A program made the position numbers and the translations under genes. The notes under the pieces were generated by a model. The model did no database searches. It was not told where the DNA came from and saw only the letters and a program-made list of their open reading frames with translations. Shown piece by piece: positions 48,953-58,053 of a stretch of 64,000 bases of DNA. Origin of the DNA: Gemmatimonas aurantiaca T-27 (GTDB lineage: Bacteria > Gemmatimonadota > Gemmatimonadetes > Gemmatimonadales > Gemmatimonadaceae); contig NC_012489.1 of assembly GCF_000010305.1 (NCBI RefSeq), positions 620,001 to 684,000 of the forward strand, in the 5' to 3' direction. Positions within the stretch are counted from its first letter, which is position 1. Every line of letters starts with the position of its first letter.

Positions 48953-49756
48953 CTATTTGCCGATGGCCGTCAGATGGTAGTACTCGACCGAGCCATTGTA
49001 GATGACTTCGGGGTGCACGATTGCTGACCGCAGGGCGGGGAAACGCACCGCGCTCCGGTAGCGCTCTGGAATATCATCGGGGCGGTTAGTCACCCGCCCC
49101 AATAGGCCATCGGCTGCGTGAACTACGGGCACGGCAGCATCGGCAAGCAATGCCGCAGCTTCCCGGTTGATCAGATATGCGGCCGTTGATCCCGCATATG
49201 ACTCGCCGCTGTAGACATCGCGCGCGATCTTCTGTTTGGGAGGACGTTCATGGAGAAATGCGCTGAGAAAGACGATCTGGGCATCGGTTGGTAGCTGCTT
49301 CCACGTCAGCTTCGCCAATCGCCTGGCGCGGAAGAGCGCATCATCTTCGATGATCAATGACCATGGTGCTGTGGAGTTCGCGATCATTCGATAGATCCTT
49401 GCGTGCGACAGACTGCAGGCAATCTCGGTAAGGCGAAGGTCGCGCCCGTGAAAATGCTGACAGATCTCCGGCGCGTAGAGGTTCTCGCTGGCGGCCTTTT
49501 CGTGGGTCAGATCGCTCGCCTGAACGGCATCCACGAACTGGAAGTGCTGAATCCCGATTTTCTCCACTTGCGACTGAATCAGCGATCTTCTTTCCGTGGC
49601 TCCCCGCAGGCTCACACAGTACACGGGGATCTCGTTGATCCAGTGTCCTGTGATCCTGCTGACAGGCCATCGCCGGAGCCGGGCCAGCAGGTAGTTGCGT
49701 GCTACCAACGGGCCTCGGCGGAGGATGGCAGCACCCTTTCTGAGAATGGCGTTCAC
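48953..49756 (-). CDS. Glycosyltransferase family 25 (LPS-type)
   Basis: The 267-residue protein has the GT25 layout: PVYCVSLRGATERRSLIQSQ near residue 45, ACSLSHARIYRMI, WSLIIEDDAL with the acidic metal-binding pair, and AYLINREAA. GT25 enzymes add galactose or related sugars to lipooligosaccharide or glycans. A basic N-terminal stretch of about 40 residues precedes the domain. Confidence 0.9.
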   Translation of the reverse strand: MNAILRKGAAILRRGPLVARNYLLARLRRWPVSRITGHWINEIPVYCVSLRGATERRSLIQSQVEKIGIQHFQFVDAVQASDLTHEKAASENLYAPEICQHFHGRDLRLTEIACSLSHARIYRMIANSTAPWSLIIEDDALFRARRLAKLTWKQLPTDAQIVFLSAFLHERPPKQKIARDVYSGESYAGSTAAYLINREAAALLADAAVPVVHAADGLLGRVTNRPDDIPERYRSAVRFPALRSAIVHPEVIYNGSVEYYHLTAIGK

Positions 49757-49882
49757 GTGAGGAGCGGTGCGGAGAGACGCAAAGATTGATGAGGCAGCGC
49801 GTCATCGCCCGTGGGGTTACCCCGTTGGACGATTTCGCCTTCACCCTCTGCAATAGATCGCCAACGACGACCGCTGTCTACT

Positions 49883-49898
49883 GGTTTTTGCGGCGAAT
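49883..49898 (+). promoter_or_regulatory. Second copy of the shared 16-base motif
   Basis: This is an identical GGTTTTTGCGGCGAAT, 79 bases before the flippase start. TATAGG follows a few bases downstream and could be a -10 element. Confidence 0.4.
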
Positions 49899-49976
49899 GC
49901 CTATAGGGCAACCTCTGCAACTCGGCTAAATTTTGTCCTCGCCCCGTCATGCTCTGAACACGAAACCGCGCCCGTC

Positions 49977-51443
49977 ATGTCTGCCGATAGCCGTCGCACA
50001 TTAGCGGGGACCGCTGTTCGCGGGGTGCTGTGGTCGGCGGCGGCAAAGTGGTCGACGCAGATCGTGACGTGGGGAAGTACCATTGTCGTCGCAAAACTGC
50101 TCGACAAGGAAGACTTCGGCGTCATGGCGATGTCCGTGGTGTTCCTGGGCATTGTCTCCATCTTCGTCGACCTGGGTATTGCTTCCACCGCGGTCACGCT
50201 GCGGGAACTGTCGCGAGGGCAGCTGCGACAGTTGAACTCCGTTTCTGGCGTGTTGGGAATCGCGGGAGCGCTGGTTGCGGCCGTGTCGGCGCCTCTTCTG
50301 GTACTCCTGTTCGATGAACCGCGGTTGCGGGGCACCATCACGGTCCTGGGAATCACGATCTTCCTCGGAGGATTGCGGACCGTGCCGACGGCCTGCCTTC
50401 GCAGAGAGCTGGATTGGCGACGATTGGCGACGATTGAATCGATCTCCGGTGTCGCCGGGGCCATCACCAGTATTGCTCTGGCGTGGGCTGGGTTCGGGTA
50501 CTGGAGTCTGGTGCTGAATCAGGTAGTGATTTCCATCGTCAGCCTGATCGCGCTTCCACGACGTGCCTTCATCGGGTATGAAATTCCCGATCGAACATCC
50601 CTGGCTCCTGCGCTCCTGTTTACCCGACGAGCCCTGACGGGACAGTTGAGCTGGTACGTGTATTCCAACTCCGACTTCTTCGTGGCCGGCAAGCGGCTCG
50701 GAGTGGTGGCGCTGGGTGCCTATAGCTTCGCATGGACGCTGGTCACACTGCCACTCGAGAAGGTGGCACAGGTGGTCAACTCCGTGCTCCCGTCCATATT
50801 TGCCGCCATACGCGGCGACATCGATCGTGCACGCAGGGTGCTCTACGCCGCGACGGAGTTGACGGCGCTGGTGGTGTTCCCTATGACGGTCGGGCTGGCG
50901 ATGGTCGCGCCGGATCTGATACGGGTACTCTTCGGCACCAAATGGATCGAGGCCGTCGCCCCCATGCAGGCGCTGTGTGTGTATGGCGCCGTACGAAGCA
51001 TCGCGCCGGCCCTGAACAACGCGCTGCTGGCCAATCATCAGGAGCGTCTGACGATGTGGTTCAGCATCATGTTTGCTGCGGTATTCCCTGCGGCCTTCTG
51101 GTGGGCATCCGCGTACGGCGCCATGGGAATCGCACTCACCTGGTCGATTCTGTACCCACTGTTCCTGCTTCTGCAGATCTATCTGGCATCGAGAACCGGT
51201 GTCATCGAGCTGTGGCCATACCTCCGGTCGGTGGTGCCAGGAACCGTATCCGTGCTGCTGATGACAGCGATTCTGGTGCTTTGGCAGCGAAGTGGTCCTG
51301 ACCTGTCCGGCTGGTCTGCCATCGCTGCGGACATCGCCGTGGGCGTCGTCGCCTACACCGCGACGGTCATTGTGCTGTTCAGATCATCGGTCGAGCGCAT
51401 TCTGGCCATCCTGAAAAGCGCAAAGAGCCCGCCCTCGACCTGA
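49977..51443 (+). CDS. Wzx-like polysaccharide flippase (MOP superfamily)
   Basis: The 488-residue protein has about 12-14 membrane segments. The polysaccharide-exporter opening is AVRGVLWSAAAKWSTQIVTW followed by VVAKLLDKEDFGVMAM, very typical of LPS/EPS flippases. It moves lipid-linked repeat units to the outer face of the inner membrane. The end of the gene overlaps the first arm of a strong bidirectional terminator. Confidence 0.92.
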   Translation: MSADSRRTLAGTAVRGVLWSAAAKWSTQIVTWGSTIVVAKLLDKEDFGVMAMSVVFLGIVSIFVDLGIASTAVTLRELSRGQLRQLNSVSGVLGIAGALVAAVSAPLLVLLFDEPRLRGTITVLGITIFLGGLRTVPTACLRRELDWRRLATIESISGVAGAITSIALAWAGFGYWSLVLNQVVISIVSLIALPRRAFIGYEIPDRTSLAPALLFTRRALTGQLSWYVYSNSDFFVAGKRLGVVALGAYSFAWTLVTLPLEKVAQVVNSVLPSIFAAIRGDIDRARRVLYAATELTALVVFPMTVGLAMVAPDLIRVLFGTKWIEAVAPMQALCVYGAVRSIAPALNNALLANHQERLTMWFSIMFAAVFPAAFWWASAYGAMGIALTWSILYPLFLLLQIYLASRTGVIELWPYLRSVVPGTVSVLLMTAILVLWQRSGPDLSGWSAIAADIAVGVVAYTATVIVLFRSSVERILAILKSAKSPPST

Positions 51444-51456
51444 GGGCGGGCTCTTT
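51422..51456. terminator. Bidirectional Rho-independent terminator
   Basis: AAAGAGCCCGCCCTC pairs perfectly with GAGGGCGGGCTCTTT around a five-base loop. It separates the flippase gene (plus) from citrate synthase (minus). A/T runs on both flanks let it serve both. Confidence 0.92.
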
Positions 51457-51467
51457 GAGAAACGCGA

Positions 51468-52823
51468 CTACTTGCGAATGCTGTCCTTGCGCGCCTTCGG
51501 GAACTTCTCCGAGAGCCCGTCCGCGTACGGACGCTCGCCATGGCCAATGTAGATCTGCCGCGGCCGGGCGATCTTCTGTTCCTTGTCGAGGATCATCTCT
51601 TCCCACTGGGCGAGCCACCCGGACACACGCGCCACGGCAAACAGCACCGTGAAGAAGTCCGTCGGGAACGCCATGGAGCGATAGATCAGCCCCGTGTAGA
51701 AGTCGACGTTCGGATACAGCTTCCGGGACACGAAGTAGTCGTCGGACAGGGCGATCCGCTCGAGCTCCAGCGCGATTTCGAGATCCTTGTCCATGCCGAC
51801 CTGCGCGAAGACTTCATCGGCCAGCTTCTTCACGATACGGGCGCGCGGGTCATAGCTCTTGTAGACGCGGTGCCCGAAGCCCATCAGGCGATCGCCCTTG
51901 CCACTCTTCACGGACTCGATGAAGGCAGGGATGTTCTTCTTGTCGCCGATGTCGGTGATCATGCGCAGCACCGCCTCGTTGGCGCCACCATGCAACGGCC
52001 CGTACAGCGCCGCAATGCCGGCCGCGACCGCCGAGAACGGGTCGACGTGCGATGAGCCCACGGCACGCACCGCGTTGGTGCTGCAGTTCTGCTCATGGTC
52101 GGCGTGCAGGATGAACAACACTTCCAACGCCTTCACGAATACCGGATTGGCCTCGTACTTGGGCTCGGACATCCGGGCGATCATGGAGAGGAAGTTCTCC
52201 GTGTAGCTGAGATCGTTGTCGGGGTAAATGAATGGCAACCCCTTCACGTGCCGATACGCGAACGCCGCGATGGTGGGCAGCTTTGCCATCAGGCGGATGG
52301 TGCTGATGTATCGCTGCTGCGGATCCTGAATGTCGCGCGCATCCGGGTAGAAGCTGGACAGTGCGGCTGTGGCGCTGCACAGCATGCTCATCGGGTGCGC
52401 ATCGTACCGGAAGCCTTCCAGGAACTTCCGGATGTTCTCGTGCACGTACGTATGGTACGTGATGTCATGCACCCACGAGTCGTACTGCGTCTGATTGGGC
52501 AACTCGCCGTTGCGCAGCAGGTAGGCCACTTCGAGGAAGGTAGCGTTTTCCGCGAGCTGCTCGATCGGGTACCCGCGATAGCGGAGAATGCCCTGATCGC
52601 CGTCGATGAACGTGATGGCGCTCCGGCAGGAGGCCGTGTTCATGAACGCCGGGTCGTAGCTCAACAAGCCAAACTCGCTGGCTTCGCGCTTGATCGGGCG
52701 CAGGTCCATGGCGCGCATGTACGTGTCGCCTTCCGGACCCTCCGTGCGGATTGGGGCGCTATACTGGCTGCCGGACCGGCTATCGGTCAGCTCAAGCACA
52801 TCGGCGTTTGCGGCGTTGCTCAT
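51468..52823 (-). CDS. gltA: Citrate synthase
   Basis: The 451-residue protein has the enzyme's catalytic blocks: ILHADHEQNCST, GPLHGGANEAV and MGFGHRVYKSYDPRA, with the catalytic histidines, and the C-terminal DFYTGLIYRSM and arginine-binding segments. It condenses acetyl-CoA and oxaloacetate to start the TCA cycle. Length fits the hexameric bacterial type. I start at MSNAANADVLEL (52823). The longer frame covers the upstream intergenic sequence. Confidence 0.96.
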   Translation of the reverse strand: MSNAANADVLELTDSRSGSQYSAPIRTEGPEGDTYMRAMDLRPIKREASEFGLLSYDPAFMNTASCRSAITFIDGDQGILRYRGYPIEQLAENATFLEVAYLLRNGELPNQTQYDSWVHDITYHTYVHENIRKFLEGFRYDAHPMSMLCSATAALSSFYPDARDIQDPQQRYISTIRLMAKLPTIAAFAYRHVKGLPFIYPDNDLSYTENFLSMIARMSEPKYEANPVFVKALEVLFILHADHEQNCSTNAVRAVGSSHVDPFSAVAAGIAALYGPLHGGANEAVLRMITDIGDKKNIPAFIESVKSGKGDRLMGFGHRVYKSYDPRARIVKKLADEVFAQVGMDKDLEIALELERIALSDDYFVSRKLYPNVDFYTGLIYRSMAFPTDFFTVLFAVARVSGWLAQWEEMILDKEQKIARPRQIYIGHGERPYADGLSEKFPKARKDSIRK

Positions 52824-52905
52824 CGGCTTCGTTGTAGGGCGTGGCGATTGGGAAAGTACCCCTCTCGGGTAGGAGAAATGTACCAACCGCTCACCAGCCT
52901 GTACA

Positions 52906-54312
52906 CTAGAACTGACGGTAGCGGAAGTCGGTGCCCGCGCCGTTGCCCATGAAGACATGCGCCACCACGAACAGCAGCATTGTGACGAGATCCCGACGCA
53001 GCCCAGGCGTCGACGCACTGGCAATTCGATCGCTCGTGGCCTGCCCAAAGGCCAGAATCACGCCAAGCAGCACCGGAGCCGTGATGAGACGAAGGTCTGT
53101 GGTGGGAATGACGCCTCGCAGCACCGCCGTTGACAGGGGGTCGAGTGGGGACACGAGTTGGCTCAGCATCTCGATCGTGATGGCGACACTCGCTGCCTTG
53201 ACCGTGATGAACACCACACTCACAAACAGGAAGGTCGCGACGATGTCCAGTGGCCTGGGGAGGGGGCGTTTCAAGCGCTTCCAGTACTGATAGCCACCCA
53301 ACGCCAATCCGTGGAGCAATCCGAAGATCGCGAAATTCCACGTGAACCCATGCCACACGCCGGCAATGATCATGGCCACCAGCGTTGCCATGGCGGACTT
53401 CCGCAGGGTGACTTTGCCCATGCGTCGAAGCAGTGGCGTGTACAGGTACGTGGTGATGAAATCGCTCAGCGTGATGTGCCACCGTTTCCAGAACTCGCTG
53501 ATCGTGGCACTGCGAAACGGGGCGTCGAAATTTCGCGAGAGCTTCATGCCCAGCAACTGCGCAGACCCGAGTGCAATGTCGGAATATCCGCTGAAGTCGA
53601 AATAGACTTCAAACGTCGCCGATAGCACCGTGATCCATGCCTCCAGTGCGGAGAGCGATTCGACCGCACCGAACCCGGCACCTGAGATCTTCGCGAAGGA
53701 ATCTCCGAAGACGACCTTCTTCACCAGTCCCAGCGCGATGAGGAACAGGGCCTTCCCGGCCAGATCGTGCTCGCTCGCTGGTGATTTCGCCGCGTCCAGC
53801 TGCGAATAGAACAGACGAGTCCGCAGAATCGGACCCGCCGTAATGTTGGGAAAGTAGGATACGAAAGTGGCGTGTTCTGTCAGTCCACGAGCGGGGACCA
53901 GACGTTCGTAACAATCCACCAGGAACATCACCTGGGCGATCGTAAAGAAACTGAGCCCGAGTGGCATGCCGATGCCCCCGAGCCACGACACCGTATCTGG
54001 CAGGGCCATCGCTGGACTGACTTTGAACACAATCAGCGCGGCCACGTTCACCCCAAGTCCCAACTGCAACAGGCGCCGCCGGGCGGTGCCGGGTTCCGTC
54101 GACGCCAGGCGTTGGGCGATGAACCAGTTGAACGTGATCGACGCAAGCAGCACCGGCAGTTGCTGCCAGCCGTTCGAGACGTAAAAGACCACCGAGGCAC
54201 ACAACAGCAGATGTGGCACCCATTGGCCACGTCGGGCACGTCGCAGGCCATAGGCGGCCAACGCCACGGCGGGCAGGAACAGCAGGAGGTATCGGAACTC
54301 GTTGAGCTGCAC
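52906..54312 (-). CDS. MBOAT-family O-acyltransferase (DltB/AlgI-like)
   Basis: The 468-residue polytopic protein has the MBOAT core: PLGLSFFTIAQVMFLVDCYE, YFDFSGYSDIALGSAQLLG, FWKRWHITLSDF and GVWHG with His321, the proposed catalytic histidine. Relatives transfer acyl groups across the membrane: AlgI for alginate acetylation and DltB for D-alanine on teichoic acid. Here it is the last gene of a five-gene run with a carrier protein and adenylation enzyme, so the DltB comparison is the better one. The gap to the carrier protein gene is 53 bases. Confidence 0.9.
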   Translation of the reverse strand: MQLNEFRYLLLFLPAVALAAYGLRRARRGQWVPHLLLCASVVFYVSNGWQQLPVLLASITFNWFIAQRLASTEPGTARRRLLQLGLGVNVAALIVFKVSPAMALPDTVSWLGGIGMPLGLSFFTIAQVMFLVDCYERLVPARGLTEHATFVSYFPNITAGPILRTRLFYSQLDAAKSPASEHDLAGKALFLIALGLVKKVVFGDSFAKISGAGFGAVESLSALEAWITVLSATFEVYFDFSGYSDIALGSAQLLGMKLSRNFDAPFRSATISEFWKRWHITLSDFITTYLYTPLLRRMGKVTLRKSAMATLVAMIIAGVWHGFTWNFAIFGLLHGLALGGYQYWKRLKRPLPRPLDIVATFLFVSVVFITVKAASVAITIEMLSQLVSPLDPLSTAVLRGVIPTTDLRLITAPVLLGVILAFGQATSDRIASASTPGLRRDLVTMLLFVVAHVFMGNGAGTDFRYRQF

Positions 54313-54365
54313 TCAGTGGCTCGTCGTGTATTGGTCGATGTCTGGCCGTGAGCCGCCGCGTCGGC

Positions 54366-54605
54366 TTATGCCTTCTTGGCGATCAAGTCCACCATATCGC
54401 CGACGCACATCAGCTCTTCCAGTTCGCCGAGGGCAAAGCGCACCTTGAAATGCTCTTCCACGGCCCCGATGAGCGTGACATGCATCAGCGAATCCCATCC
54501 GTCGACGGACTGGGCGCTGGTCTCCCGATCAACGGTCAGGTCTGAACGTTCGAACAATTCACGAAAGATCGGCTGCAACTGCTCCAGGATGATGTCACTG
54601 GTCAC
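54366..54605 (-). CDS. Acyl/aminoacyl carrier protein, module 2 (DltC-like)
   Basis: The 79-residue protein has the phosphopantetheine site GWDSLMHVTLIGAVEE with Ser39. I choose the GTG at 54605, which overlaps the GNAT gene by 11 bases. It should carry the group activated by the adenylation enzyme upstream and hand it to the MBOAT protein. The serine region matches the module 1 carrier at 23642. Confidence 0.88.
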   Translation of the reverse strand: MTSDIILEQLQPIFRELFERSDLTVDRETSAQSVDGWDSLMHVTLIGAVEEHFKVRFALGELEELMCVGDMVDLIAKKA

Positions 54606-55293
54606 CGGATGCCTCTGTGTTCGGGGTAAGAGTCTGAATGGTTCGACGAAGCTGAACGAAGCCGGCACTGCCGGTACGTTCGGCAAAAAGAGGATCGTTG
54701 GCCGGCGTGTGCCAGAAACTCTCGAATCCCGCGCTGCGGTAAGCACGTGCTGCAGCGGTGTTTTCAGCGAGCAACGAGATTTCGGCGTGCGTCGTCGTCG
54801 AGCGCGCTGTCGTCTCGCTGATGCAGTACGACGTGAGAGCCGCCGCCAGGCCAGCTCCTCGGAATTCCGGAGCGACAAAGAACGATTCGAGCTGCAGGCT
54901 TCCCGCCGTGCGCTTTGGGGCTACCGCAGCCAGCGCTCGTATGAAGCTCGCACGTGATCGCAGACGACTGATCCCCAGGAATCGGGACATCAGCATGGCC
55001 ACTGTGGTGCCACTGGGGGCGGCTCCTTCGCTCTCCACCCACTGCGTGCAGCATGCCACGGGTTTGTCAGCATCCAGCAGGAGCCGAAATCCGGCCAGCG
55101 ACAGCGGGTTGCCAAAATGCTCTCCGGACAGTGCTTCCACGGCAAAGGCCCGGAACTCCGACGGGTCCAATCCGTAGATCGCCTCGTACATCGTGCCGGC
55201 CCCGGACAACGGAACCTGCTCGGCGGCCGTCACCGCATGCACGACGAAGTCCAGATGCTGCAATGAGGCGGGCGCGAACTGAAGGTGATTCAT
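54595..55293 (-). CDS. GNAT-family N-acyltransferase
   Basis: The 232-residue protein has the GNAT acetyl-CoA core near residues 140-195: LQLESFFVAPEFRGAGLAAAL (pyrophosphate-binding R/Q-x-x-G-x-G/A type) and AEISLLAENTAAARAYRSAGF. GNATs acetylate amines. Within this operon a plausible target is the amino group of an activated amino acid, on the carrier or on the glycan. It overlaps both neighbours by a few bases, so it is an integral part of the operon. Such a gene is not part of standard dlt operons. Confidence 0.85.
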   Translation of the reverse strand: MNHLQFAPASLQHLDFVVHAVTAAEQVPLSGAGTMYEAIYGLDPSEFRAFAVEALSGEHFGNPLSLAGFRLLLDADKPVACCTQWVESEGAAPSGTTVAMLMSRFLGISRLRSRASFIRALAAVAPKRTAGSLQLESFFVAPEFRGAGLAAALTSYCISETTARSTTTHAEISLLAENTAAARAYRSAGFESFWHTPANDPLFAERTGSAGFVQLRRTIQTLTPNTEASGDQ

Positions 55294-56816
55294 GGGCGGG
55301 CAATGTCGGCGGCGAGCGCATTGCGGTCCACCTTCCCATTGCTGTTCAACGGGAACGTGCTGCGCGCATGGACCTTGTGGGGGACCATGTAGGAGGGCAG
55401 GTGCTGGGCCAGCTCCTTGCGGCAGGCACTCGCAAATCCCGCGTCTGGTTGACCGTCGACCAGCACAAAAAGATGGAGTGCCACAATGCGTCCATCGCGG
55501 GATTCGGGTACCAACGCGGCGTCCCGAACAGAGTGGACCTGGCGTGCCCGGTGTTCGATTTCCCCGGACTCGACACGATATCCGTCGATCTTGATCTGAT
55601 GATCGATGCGACCGGCGTAGAAGTACTGTGTCCCCTGACGAAATACCAGATCACCACTGCGGTAACCGGCCGTGCCATCAGGCAGTGTCACGAACGCCGC
55701 TTGAGTCTTTTCCGGGTTTCTCCAGTAGCCATTGGTGAGCTGAGGACCAATGAGGATCAACTCGCCCTTCTCGCCCTCGTCGCGCTCGAGCAGGTCTTCG
55801 CTCACGATACGGAACGCGCTGCCGGAGAGTGGCAGGCCAATCCCTACCACGCCGTTGTAGGCGTCTTCCGCGGTCGGGTGCCCGCCGAGCTCATACGCCG
55901 AAAGGAAGATGGTGGCTTCTGTCGGACCATAGACGTTGAGCAGTCGCGCGTTCGGAGCACAGGCCCACCACTTTCGGGCCAAAGCCACTGGCAGGGCTTC
56001 TCCGCAGAACATCGACAGACGCAGGTCCGGGAGCGAGATCTCGTCGAAGTACCGTTCGAGGAATGTCAGCACCGAGGGCACCATGAGTGCCACTGTGACG
56101 CGCCCTTTCTGCAGGGTGCGTGCGACTCCTACAAATCCCGCACTGCCGTCTGGTACGACCACACAGGTACCGCCGACACACAGCGGCAATGCATACGACA
56201 TGACGGAGAGATCGAACGTCAGGTCGAACATCTGGAGCACACGGTCATTGGCCCCGACGTTCCAGTCGGTGTGGGCCATGATCGCGTCCAGAAAGGCATT
56301 CAGGTTTCGGTGGAAAATTGGCACGCCCTTGGGGACGCCCGTGCTGCCGGAGGTGAACAGCAGGTACGCCATGTCGTTCTCGCCGATGGCATTGGCGGGT
56401 TGCCAGTTGGCGGGTGCCAGGCTGTCCGTTTCCAACGCCGCGACGTTCAGGCTGGAATCCGCGGTCCACCCCTCAACGGCCGCCCCCGACGTGCGACAAA
56501 TGACCGTGCGTGCTTCCGCCTGTTGGAGACACACCGCGTTGCGTTGCGTCGGTGCCTTGGGGTTCAGGGGCAAGTACGCACGCCCTTCGGCCATGATGGC
56601 CACGATAGCCGCGTACGTATCCAGCTCCTGCGTGGCGTACACGGCAACCGGCGTGGCCTTCGTCTCGTCGCGGGCACGCAGCGCCTGTCGAATCGCCTGC
56701 ACGCGTTGCGCGAAATCCCGGTACGATGTTTCCTGGCCCGCGATGCTGAACGCCACCGCATCGGGATGCTCGCTCAGCACACGCTCGAAGCGCGAGATGA
56801 AAAGTGAACCGGTCAT
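55290..56816 (-). CDS. AMP-forming adenylation enzyme, module 2 (DltA-like)
   Basis: The 508-residue protein has the full set of adenylation motifs: LLFTSGSTGVPKG, NVYGPTEATIFLSA, YRSGDLV, GRIDHQIKIDGYRVESGEIE and the lysine in NSNGKVDR. It has no condensation or carrier domain and matches DltA-like single enzymes in size. It should activate an amino acid and load the carrier protein at 54366. I start at MTGSLFISRFERVL (56816), five bases after the preceding gene. Confidence 0.9.
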   Translation of the reverse strand: MTGSLFISRFERVLSEHPDAVAFSIAGQETSYRDFAQRVQAIRQALRARDETKATPVAVYATQELDTYAAIVAIMAEGRAYLPLNPKAPTQRNAVCLQQAEARTVICRTSGAAVEGWTADSSLNVAALETDSLAPANWQPANAIGENDMAYLLFTSGSTGVPKGVPIFHRNLNAFLDAIMAHTDWNVGANDRVLQMFDLTFDLSVMSYALPLCVGGTCVVVPDGSAGFVGVARTLQKGRVTVALMVPSVLTFLERYFDEISLPDLRLSMFCGEALPVALARKWWACAPNARLLNVYGPTEATIFLSAYELGGHPTAEDAYNGVVGIGLPLSGSAFRIVSEDLLERDEGEKGELILIGPQLTNGYWRNPEKTQAAFVTLPDGTAGYRSGDLVFRQGTQYFYAGRIDHQIKIDGYRVESGEIEHRARQVHSVRDAALVPESRDGRIVALHLFVLVDGQPDAGFASACRKELAQHLPSYMVPHKVHARSTFPLNSNGKVDRNALAADIARP

Positions 56817-56821
56817 GCCAC

Positions 56822-57925
56822 TCAACGAAGGTGGAGAGAGCGTGAAGACGCCTGTCGGCATCCAAGAAGGTCGATAGTGACCCGTGCCACACTGTCGGCG
56901 ACGACGGCAGCGCCCGCATCACTGAAATGCACAGGATCTGCGAAGTACTGCGCCCGCTGCCGGGACTGAGGAAAGGCCGCGTCCACGAGCGCAACACCGG
57001 AATCTCTCGCCGCATTGCGGATTCGCGCTACGGCCGAATCAGTGAACTGCATGAGCAGGTGTCCGGAAGCCTTGGGTACCTGTCGTTCCCAGGCATTCAT
57101 CCACTGTCGTTCGTCAACAGACGTCGAGATGGTGTCGCCGAAGCGGTGGTATGGAATGACGAGTGCCAGGGGAATGGCACGGCGTTTGGCATCGGCAATC
57201 AGGGCACCGAGGTGTCGATCCAGCGAATCGAGGCGTTCGCGCGGAAATCCGTCGAATGGCACAGCGCCGCTGCTGCGTGAAGCCTCCGTGTCTCGGCGAC
57301 GCAGCGCATCCAGGAGCCACCCTGGGGTCGCGTCCTTGATTTCCGTTCGTAGCCGGAATGCTACCCGGGAGGCAAAGGCCGGCTGGTCTCCGGCACCTGG
57401 TTTCGCGGGATACCGGACCGTCGGAACCTGATCCCACAAGTACTGCGTCGGCTGGAGATAGTAGACCAACAGCCGCGGATGCAGCGCTGCCAGTCTGTTC
57501 TGCAAGTCCACGGAGACCCAAGGCTGCGACATGCCCGCCGTGGCGGCGTTCAGGACGGTCACCCGCTGATCCGCGCATGACGACGCCAGCAGGCGTTGTG
57601 CAATGCGCGGCCATTCGTGCTCAGGCGACTCATATAGTCCGAATGTTTCGCTCGATCCGGTCGCGATCACCACCGCCGACATCGCCAACGAGTCTGTGCG
57701 CTCCTCGGGCCCCCGGAAGCCGAGGGTGTTGATGCGGAAGTGTCGATACGACGCCCCGGGGCGCCCGTGCACGCCCTGAGAATCGACTACGCTAAGCTCG
57801 CCCACCCCAGAGACCTGACTCGTGATGGGCACGCCGAAACGTACGAAGTCTTCGGCTCTTGCAGAAAGCTCGAGGGCAACTGGCAAAGCCAATCCCACAA
57901 CCACAAGTCGGGCGATAGCTCGCAT
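56822..57925 (-). CDS. SGNH/GDSL-like membrane-anchored protein (DltD/AlgX-like role)
   Basis: The 367-residue protein has an N-terminal membrane helix or signal (LVVVGLALPVALELSA). An SGNH-hydrolase signature follows: ATGSSETFG around residue 92 as the nucleophile block and DPVHFSDAG near the C-terminus as the catalytic Asp-His. SGNH proteins next to MBOATs (DltD, AlgJ/AlgX) act outside the membrane to pass on or remove acyl groups. It is the first gene of the operon. Start: MRAIARL (57925). A GTG/ATG slightly upstream is possible. Confidence 0.82.
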   Translation of the reverse strand: MRAIARLVVVGLALPVALELSARAEDFVRFGVPITSQVSGVGELSVVDSQGVHGRPGASYRHFRINTLGFRGPEERTDSLAMSAVVIATGSSETFGLYESPEHEWPRIAQRLLASSCADQRVTVLNAATAGMSQPWVSVDLQNRLAALHPRLLVYYLQPTQYLWDQVPTVRYPAKPGAGDQPAFASRVAFRLRTEIKDATPGWLLDALRRRDTEASRSSGAVPFDGFPRERLDSLDRHLGALIADAKRRAIPLALVIPYHRFGDTISTSVDERQWMNAWERQVPKASGHLLMQFTDSAVARIRNAARDSGVALVDAAFPQSRQRAQYFADPVHFSDAGAAVVADSVARVTIDLLGCRQASSRSLHLR

Positions 57926-57954
57926 AGAGTGATGTTGGGCAGTCCGTGTGACCA

Positions 57955-57970
57955 AGCGGTCTGTCCGCCA
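57955..57970 (-). promoter_or_regulatory. Weak candidate sigma-54 promoter of the dlt-like operon
   Basis: On the minus strand TGGCGGACAGACCGCT has GG-N10-GC spacing and lies about 33 bases before the SGNH start, the same distance as for PEP-CTERM gene B. TTGC is replaced by CCGC, so the match is partial. Confidence 0.35.
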
Positions 57971-58053
57971 CGGTCGATGAGCTGAAACTAGGGGAGTGGG
58001 GATTGGCCATCGCCAACGCCACGGGTCGCCGCGCAAGACGGCCGACCCGCCTG

